A stretch of 5,545 nucleotides of DNA from NCBI GenBank assembly GCA_005884745.1, contig VAZU01000183.1, forward strand, positions 1 to 5,545. Reading direction: 5' to 3'. The position numbers and the translations under genes are program-made. Positions within the stretch are counted from its first letter, which is position 1; each line of letters opens with the position of its first letter. Source of the DNA: Alphaproteobacteria bacterium (lineage in GTDB: Bacteria > Pseudomonadota > Alphaproteobacteria > Rhizobiales > Xanthobacteraceae). Under the pieces are notes generated by a model, which saw nothing but the letters and a program-made list of their open reading frames with translations, made no database searches and was not told the DNA's origin. Below are positions 1 to 5,545 of this stretch, in pieces.

Positions 1-541
1 TTCTTGAAATAATCGAGCTCCTCCAGCGTATCGATGCGCGCGATCAGCGGCACGCGCTTGAGCGAGCCGTCGGCCCCGACGATTTCCGCGATCAGGCGCT
101 GATGCGGTTTGAGCTCGCCGGTGATGCCCCGGATCGTCACCGTCTCGTCGCCCCTGATGCCGAGCGATTGCCACGAGGAGCCCTCCTCGAACACCAGCGG
201 CAGCACCCCCATGCCGACCAGATTCGAGCGGTGAATGCGCTCGAACGATTGGGCGATGACCGCGCGGATGCCGAGCAGCGCCGTGCCTTTGGCGGCCCAG
301 TCGCGCGAGGAGCCGGTGCCGTATTCTCGGCCGGCGAAGACCACCAGCGGCACCTTTTCCTGCTTGTAGCGCATCGCCGCGTCGTAGATCGGCATCTGCT
401 GTTTCGACGGATGGTGCACCGTCACGCCGCCTTCCACGCCGCGCACCATCTGGTTCTTGATGCGGATGTTGGCGAACGTGCCGCGCATCATGATCTCGTG
501 GTTGCCGCGCCGCGTGCCGTACTGATTGAAATCCAGCGGCT

Positions 542-551
<10 letters not shown>
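1..551 (-). pseudogene. acnA: Aconitate hydratase AcnA, C-terminal (swivel) domain, out of frame with the rest of the gene; C-terminus cut by window edge
   Basis: Translating the minus strand from about 551 down to 1 gives 183 uninterrupted codons that read as the aconitase C-terminal domain. In order they contain HNVKPLDFNQYGTRRGNHE (about 551-495), GTFANIRIKNQMV, the active-site segment EYGTGSSRDWAAKG (about 326-285), QSFERIHRSNLVGMGVLPLV and LDTL-like tail residues ending ARIDTLEELDYFK at the window edge. In the family, the serine and arginine of GSSR and the arginines of QYGTRRGN bind substrate or act in catalysis, and all are present here. About 15 more residues are expected outside the window. 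This frame is shifted relative to the upstream 695 codons, so a normal ribosome would not fuse the two. There are no further stops or shifts in this stretch, so any decay is recent, or the shift is a sequence error. A GTG at 545-543 could in principle start it. Identity as aconitase is very secure; whether it is a pseudogene is not. Confidence 0.85.
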
Positions 552-2629
<2,078 letters not shown>

Positions 2630-2840
2630 GATTCCGGTTCCATCCGATCGGGCGCACACCGGGGATGGTGGCGCGAAGACGAGGTGGCGAGCGCACGCGC
2701 CCTGACCGGATGCGCGGCCAACTGGGCGGTTTATAGAACTTCTTGCGTTATGGGGGAGCAGGTTTTTGACATGATCGCGCAGCACGGCCTGCTCGTGTCC
2801 GGCACGCCGGCCGGCAGTCTGCCGGTAAGGTACTGAATTG
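2630..2840. promoter_or_regulatory. Divergent acnA/ccmA intergenic region
   Basis: These 211 bp separate the two start codons and must hold the acnA promoter, and probably the ccmA promoter. On the plus strand a perfect TTGACA lies at 2766-2771, but no good -10 box is seen 16-18 bp downstream, so it is only a candidate for ccmA. On the minus strand TATAAA (2735-2730) could be an acnA -10, but no matching -35 is visible. The short inverted repeat AGAAcTTCT at 2735-2743 overlaps that TATAAA region. No gene was found in this stretch. The boxes are read by eye and are weakly supported; the divergent-promoter role follows from gene orientation. Confidence 0.4.
2811..2825 (+). promoter_or_regulatory. 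Short GC hairpin abutting the ccmA ribosome binding site
   Basis: CCGGCA and TGCCGG form a perfect 6-bp stem with a GTC loop. It ends directly before TAAGG (2826-2830), the likely Shine-Dalgarno of ccmA, which sits 10 nt before the ATG. Such a stem in the ccmA leader could affect ribosome access, but GC-rich sequence makes stems of this length common by chance. There is no U-tract after it, so it is not a terminator. Confidence 0.3.
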
Positions 2841-3452
2841 ATGCGACTTTCCGGGTCCGAGCTGGAATGCGTCCGGGGCGGAAAACGCGTGTTCGCCAAC
2901 ATCGGCTTTGCGGTGGGGGCCGGCGAAGCGTTGCTGCTGCTGGGCCCGAACGGGGCGGGCAAATCCTCGCTGCTGCGCATGGTCGCCGGGTTGCTGCGGC
3001 CCGCGGCAGGAAGCCTCGAGCTTGCGGGCGCGAATTGTGACCGCAGCCTCGCCGAGCAGGCGCATTATCTCGGGCATCTCGATCCGCTGAAATCCTCGCT
3101 CAGCGTCGGCGAAAATCTGCGGTTCTGGACCCGCTTTCTCGGGGGCGGTCGCGGCGAGGGACCGGACGAAGCGCTCCGGGTGGTCGGGCTCGAGCGGGTC
3201 GGCGACCTGCCGGCCGGCTATCTCTCGGCCGGGCAGCGGCGGCGGCTCTCGATCGCGCGGCTCGTGGCGGTCGAGCGGCCGATCTGGCTGCTCGACGAAC
3301 CGGCAAGCGTGCTCGATGCCGACGGGCAGGCGCTGCTCGGCGAGGTGATGCGCCGGCACCTCGCCGCGGACGGCCTGATCCTGGCCGCAACCCATGCTCC
3401 GCTCGGGCTCGATCCCGCCCGGGAGCTGCGCTTGGGGGCGGTGCTGCCGTGA
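2841..3452 (+). CDS. ccmA: Cytochrome c maturation ABC transporter, ATP-binding subunit CcmA
   Basis: This is the 203-residue ATPase of the CcmABCD complex. On the cytoplasmic face of the inner membrane it powers release of haem-loaded CcmE from CcmCD during c-type cytochrome assembly. All ABC motifs are present: Walker A GPNGAGKS (35-42), signature LSAGQ (128-132), Walker B IWLLDEP (148-154) and an H-loop histidine in AATH (185). The length is typical for CcmA, which is a short ABC protein. I chose ATG 2841 (MRLSGSELEC); a TTG one codon upstream is in frame, but the ATG is better spaced from TAAGG at 2826-2830. It is the first gene of the plus-strand ccm cluster and divergent from acnA. The Ccm-specific assignment rests partly on the ccmB, ccmC and ccmD neighbours. 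In Bradyrhizobium nomenclature it corresponds to cycV. Confidence 0.96.
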   Translation: MRLSGSELECVRGGKRVFANIGFAVGAGEALLLLGPNGAGKSSLLRMVAGLLRPAAGSLELAGANCDRSLAEQAHYLGHLDPLKSSLSVGENLRFWTRFLGGGRGEGPDEALRVVGLERVGDLPAGYLSAGQRRRLSIARLVAVERPIWLLDEPASVLDADGQALLGEVMRRHLAADGLILAATHAPLGLDPARELRLGAVLP

Positions 3453-3479
3453 TTGCTCATGCCTCTCAACTCGCTCGCT

Positions 3480-3605
3480 TCACCTCTCCCGCTTGCGGGG
3501 GAGGTCGGCTGGCGCGCTTTGCGCGGCAGCCGGGAGGGGGTCTTTCGGCGCATCGCCACTACGCGGCCCCCTCCCCACCCCTCCCCCGCAAGCGGGGGAG
3601 GGGTG
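3480..3605. repeat. REP-like palindromic element with three hairpins, inserted between ccmA and ccmB
   Basis: Three stems can be drawn. The first pairs 3483-3492 with 3495-3504 (CCTCTCCCGC / GCGGGGGAGG, one G-T pair). The second pairs CGGCTG (3506-3511) with CAGCCG (3527-3532), continued after one mismatch by CGCGC / GCGCG around a TTT loop (3513-3525). The third is a perfect 14-bp stem at 3576-3589 with 3592-3605 (CACCCCTCCCCCGC and its complement, AA loop). The outer halves are also inverted copies of each other: GGGAGGGGG (3532-3540) complements CCCCCTCCC (3567-3575), and both ends carry the CCCGC-TT/AA-GCGGG core. This matches the general look of dispersed intergenic palindromes common in Bradyrhizobium and relatives, known from memory. 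It has no coding content and no T-tract that would make it a classical terminator. Confidence 0.75.
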
Positions 3606-3636
3606 CGCCTGCGGCTGTGCCTGCGAGCTGGCGCCC

Positions 3637-4305
3637 ATGACCGCGCTCGCCGCGCTGCTTCTCCGCGACATGCGGCTCGCCGTGCGGGTCGGCGGCGGCG
3701 CGCTGATGGGCGTGCTGTTCTTCCTGCTGGTCGTCACCATGGTGCCGTTCGGGGTCGGCCCGGATCTCAAGCTGCTCGCCCGCATCGGCCCGGCGATCCT
3801 GTGGATCGGCGCGCTGCTCGCCACCTTGCTGGGTCTCGACCGGCTGCTCGCGGCCGATCACGACGACGGTTCGCTCGACCTCATCCTCATGGGCCATGCG
3901 CCGCTCGAGCTCGCGGTCGCCGCCAAGGCGCTGGCCCATTGGTTGACCACCGGCCTGCCGTTGGTGATCGCGGCACCGCTCTTCGGGATTTTCCTCAACA
4001 TCGATGGTTCGGCCATCGGCATCGTGGCGCTCACGCTGCTGGTGGGCACGCCGGCGCTGACCTTCATCGGATTGATCGGCGCGGCGCTCGCGGTCGCGTT
4101 AGAGCGCGGCGGCTTGCTGCTGCCCGTCCTGGTGCTGCCGCTCACGGTGCCCGTGCTCATCTTCGGCATCGCGGCGGGCGATGCCGCGATCCTCAACGCG
4201 GCGCCGTTCGGGGCCCCGTTCCTCATTCTCATCGCGCTCACCCTGACGAGCGTCGTCATCGGCCCGGTCGCGGCGGCGGCGGTGCTCCGCCACGGCCTGG
4301 ACTAA
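3637..4305 (+). CDS. ccmB: Haem exporter/cytochrome c maturation permease CcmB
   Basis: This 222-residue inner-membrane protein is the usual CcmB length and pairs with the CcmA ATPase. Six hydrophobic segments are visible at roughly 19-37, 46-66, 103-120, 127-155, 158-178 and 193-216. The N-terminus MTALAALLLRDMRLAVRVGG is typical. The loop after TM2 (LDRLLAADHDDGSLDLILMG, about 67-86) has the DDGSL segment characteristic of CcmB. I chose ATG 3637 because it gives the family's N-terminus. The frame stays open upstream through the palindromic element to 3394, but that extension is low-complexity and not CcmB-like. The ribosome binding site is weak (GAG at 3625-3627). The 184-bp gap from ccmA is unusual for this operon and is largely the REP-like element. 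It corresponds to cycW in Bradyrhizobium. Confidence 0.95.
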   Translation: MTALAALLLRDMRLAVRVGGGALMGVLFFLLVVTMVPFGVGPDLKLLARIGPAILWIGALLATLLGLDRLLAADHDDGSLDLILMGHAPLELAVAAKALAHWLTTGLPLVIAAPLFGIFLNIDGSAIGIVALTLLVGTPALTFIGLIGAALAVALERGGLLLPVLVLPLTVPVLIFGIAAGDAAILNAAPFGAPFLILIALTLTSVVIGPVAAAAVLRHGLD

Positions 4306-4359
4306 AGCCCGGGACCATGGCGCTCGGCCGCATTGCGCCGGTTGTTCGCGCTCGGATAT

Positions 4360-4363
4360 GAGG
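4360..4363 (+). promoter_or_regulatory. Ribosome binding site of ccmC, deciding its start
   Basis: GAGG lies 5 nt before the ATG at 4369. It favours this start over the in-frame TTG at 4333, which would add MRRLFALGYEAP. It overlaps the TGA (4359-4361) of a 14-codon reading frame starting at ATG 4317 within the ccmB-ccmC gap (4306-4368); no other feature is seen in that gap. Confidence 0.65.
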
Positions 4364-4368
4364 CTCCC

Positions 4369-5106
4369 ATGGAATGGATCGCGCTTGCCAATCCGTCGCG
4401 GTTCCTGGCGCTGGCCGAACGGCTGCTGCCCTGGCTCGCGGCCGCGACCGCGCTCGCCTTCGCGGCCGGGCTCTACGCGGCGTTCTTCGTCGCGCCGGAG
4501 GATTATCAGCAGGGCGCGACCGTGCGCATCATCTTCATCCATGTTCCGGGCGCCTGGCTCGGGATGCTGGGCTGGGCGATCATGAGCGTCGCGGCGCTCG
4601 GGACTTTGGTGTGGCGGCACCCGCTCGCCGACGTCGCGCTCAAGACCGCGGCGCCGATCGGCGCGGCCTTCACGTTCGTGTGCCTCGTCACCGGCGCGCT
4701 GTGGGGCCGGCCGATGTGGGGCACCTACTGGGTATGGGACGCGCGGCTCACTTCGGTGCTGGTGCTGTTCCTGATGTATCTCGGCCTCATCGCGCTCTGG
4801 CGCGCCATCGAGGATCCCGCGCGGGCGGCGCGCGCCGCGGCCGTGCTCACGCTCGTGGGCGCCGTCAACCTGCCGATCATCAAATTCTCGGTCGATTGGT
4901 GGAGCACGCTGCACCAACCCGCATCCGTGTTCCGAGTCGGCGGCTCGACCATCCATCCTGCGATCCTCGCGCCGCTGCTGGTCATGGCGCTGGCGTTCAC
5001 GCTGCTGTTCGCGACGCTCTATGTCTCGGCCATGCGCAACGAGATCCTGCGCCGGCGGGTGCGCACCCTGCGCCTGCTGCAGGTCCATGCGGCACAAGGG
5101 GCCTGA
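4369..5106 (+). CDS. ccmC: Haem-handling protein CcmC (haem lyase for CcmE)
   Basis: This 245-residue polytopic inner-membrane protein presents haem to CcmE in the periplasm and with CcmD attaches it covalently. The defining tryptophan-rich WWD segment WGTYWVWDARLT is at 117-128. The two conserved haem-ligand histidines are H58 (IFIHVPGAW) and H182 (STLHQPAS), one on each side of the WWD domain. Hydrophobic segments alternate throughout, consistent with the six-helix CcmC fold. The C-terminus ends with the basic stretch RNEILRRRVRTLR, expected to be cytoplasmic. Start ATG 4369 (MEWIALANPSRF) is supported by GAGG at 4360-4363 and by the family's usual N-terminus. The larger WWD relative CcmF is excluded by length. 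Its stop is one base before the ccmD start, implying coupled translation. It corresponds to cycZ in Bradyrhizobium. Confidence 0.97.
   Translation: MEWIALANPSRFLALAERLLPWLAAATALAFAAGLYAAFFVAPEDYQQGATVRIIFIHVPGAWLGMLGWAIMSVAALGTLVWRHPLADVALKTAAPIGAAFTFVCLVTGALWGRPMWGTYWVWDARLTSVLVLFLMYLGLIALWRAIEDPARAARAAAVLTLVGAVNLPIIKFSVDWWSTLHQPASVFRVGGSTIHPAILAPLLVMALAFTLLFATLYVSAMRNEILRRRVRTLRLLQVHAAQGA
5096..5101 (+). promoter_or_regulatory. Ribosome binding site of ccmD inside the end of ccmC
   Basis: AAGGGG lies 6 nt before the ccmD ATG (5108) and within the last codons of ccmC. It is one of the better Shine-Dalgarno matches in the window and fixes the ccmD start, ruling out the longer in-frame reading from 5021 that lies inside ccmC. 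Confidence 0.6.
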
Positions 5107-5107
5107 C

Positions 5108-5275
5108 ATGAACTTCGGGCCTTACGCGGCATTCATCCTCGCCGCCTATTCGCTCACGACCGCGGTCGTGGTCGCGTTGATCCTGTGGGTGCTGCTCGAC
5201 TATCGCGTGCAGCGAAAGCTCCTCGCCGACCTCGAAGCGCGCGGCGTGACGCGCCGGTCCGAGCCGCCGCGCTAG
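5108..5275 (+). CDS. ccmD: Haem exporter accessory protein CcmD
   Basis: This is a 55-residue single-span membrane protein. CcmD binds CcmC and is needed for holo-CcmE to be released by CcmAB. The N-terminal MNFGPYAAFILAAYSLT carries the family pattern of small and aromatic residues (YAAFI..AY). One hydrophobic helix spans roughly residues 8-30, followed by the charged cytoplasmic tail DYRVQRKLLADLEARGVTRR, which is typical of CcmD. Its length and its place between ccmC and ccmG both fit. The gap to ccmC is 1 nt and to ccmG 11 nt, so translation is likely coupled. It corresponds to cycX in Bradyrhizobium. The family is short and divergent, so context contributes to the call. Confidence 0.92.
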   Translation: MNFGPYAAFILAAYSLTTAVVVALILWVLLDYRVQRKLLADLEARGVTRRSEPPR

Positions 5276-5286
5276 GAATTTTCCTC

Positions 5287-5545
5287 ATGACGCAAATGCC
5301 GCAAAAAACCGAAGCGCCCCGCCGCAACAGGCTCGTGCTGTTGCTGCCGCTGATCGTGTTTCTCGCGCTCGCGGCGCTGTTCCTGATCCGGCTCGGCTCG
5401 GGCGATCCCAACCGCATTCCGTCCGCCCTGATCGGGCGGCCGGCGCCGATGACGAGCTTGCCGCCGGTCGCCGGCCTCGAGCGCGACGGCAAGCCGCTGC
5501 CCGGGCTCGATCCGGCCGAGTTCCAGGGCCGGGTCAGCCTGGTCA
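5287..5545 (+). CDS. ccmG: Thiol:disulfide interchange protein CcmG/DsbE, N-terminal 86 codons (cut by window edge)
   Basis: CcmG is a membrane-anchored periplasmic thioredoxin that keeps apocytochrome c CXXCH cysteines, or CcmH, reduced for haem ligation. Visible here are a short basic cytoplasmic N-terminus (MTQMPQKTEAPRRNR), one transmembrane anchor (about 16-34), then PSALIGRPAPMTSLPPV (45-61) and GKPLPGLDPAEFQGRVSLV at the edge. The IGRPAP segment and the GRVSLV strand that leads into the thioredoxin fold are typical of CcmG. The catalytic WCxxC would follow just outside the window, so redox activity cannot be confirmed. ATG 5287 is preceded by AGGA (5274-5277), which overlaps the ccmD stop and forms a small inverted repeat with TTCCT (5281-5285). 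It corresponds to cycY in Bradyrhizobium. Confidence 0.93.
   Translation, partial: MTQMPQKTEAPRRNRLVLLLPLIVFLALAALFLIRLGSGDPNRIPSALIGRPAPMTSLPPVAGLERDGKPLPGLDPAEFQGRVSLV

Noticed and set aside
2766..2771. Confident sigma-70 promoter for ccmA based on TTGACA
   Set aside because: The -35 match is perfect, but no acceptable -10 hexamer is seen at 16-18 bp, so only a candidate box is recorded.
2630..2980. Longer acnA start upstream of 2629
   Set aside because: The frame is open to 2980 but would cross the intergenic region into ccmA, and the added residues do not resemble aconitase; MSSLDSFQSRKTL is the normal start.
2748..3395. A 215-codon minus-strand open frame opposite ccmA
   Set aside because: Shadow of ccmA codon bias; low-complexity translation and no motif, while the plus strand carries every ABC ATPase motif.
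3576..3605. Rho-independent terminator after ccmA
   Set aside because: The 14-bp stem is strong, but it is followed by GCGCCTGCGG rather than a T-tract, and it belongs to a larger palindromic element inside an operon whose genes act together.
3394..3636. In-frame N-terminal extension of ccmB through the palindromic element
   Set aside because: The frame is open, but the extra residues are low complexity, derive from the repeat and overlap ccmA; the ATG at 3637 gives the normal CcmB N-terminus and length.
4099..5109. A 336-codon minus-strand open frame opposite ccmB and ccmC
   Set aside because: Translation is a repetitive Arg/Asp/Glu/Gln/His string, typical of the complement of hydrophobic GC-rich membrane-protein genes.

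Overview
The window is GC-rich with strong third-position GC. It looks like chromosome from an alphaproteobacterium, most likely Hyphomicrobiales near the Bradyrhizobium/Rhodopseudomonas/Xanthobacteraceae group. The basis is the divergent arrangement acnA <- -> ccmA-ccmB-ccmC-ccmD-ccmG, which is established for that group, plus family-level resemblance of each protein. No database search was possible, so the taxonomic call is an inference.

Layout. Positions 1-2629 (minus strand) hold acnA, encoding the TCA-cycle aconitate hydratase. Its last roughly 15 codons lie beyond the left edge. A 211-bp divergent intergenic region follows (2630-2840). On the plus strand is a System I cytochrome c maturation cluster: ccmA (2841-3452), ccmB (3637-4305), ccmC (4369-5106), ccmD (5108-5275) and the 5' part of ccmG (5287 to the right edge). 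CcmA and CcmB form the ABC transporter part. CcmC and CcmD handle haem and release holo-CcmE. CcmG is the membrane-anchored thioredoxin that reduces apocytochrome or CcmH disulfides. ccmE, ccmF, ccmH and ccmI are not in the window; in this group they usually sit at another locus.

Two things depart from an ordinary housekeeping region. First, acnA is not one reading frame. About 11 codons expected between SPAGSI and VKPLDFNQYG are absent, and the remaining sequence changes frame there. The first 695 codons end at a TGA, and the catalytic C-terminal domain continues in another frame without further damage. The TGA overlaps an in-frame GTG of the second frame (GTGA). This may be a real lesion, an assembly error or, less likely, a split gene. 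Second, a compact palindromic element of about 126 bp with three nested hairpins sits inside the ccm operon between ccmA and ccmB, where genes are normally nearly contiguous. It looks like the dispersed REP-like palindromes of alphaproteobacteria.

I found no tRNA, rRNA, CRISPR array, transposase or clear rho-independent terminator. I did not find a convincing new multi-gene system.
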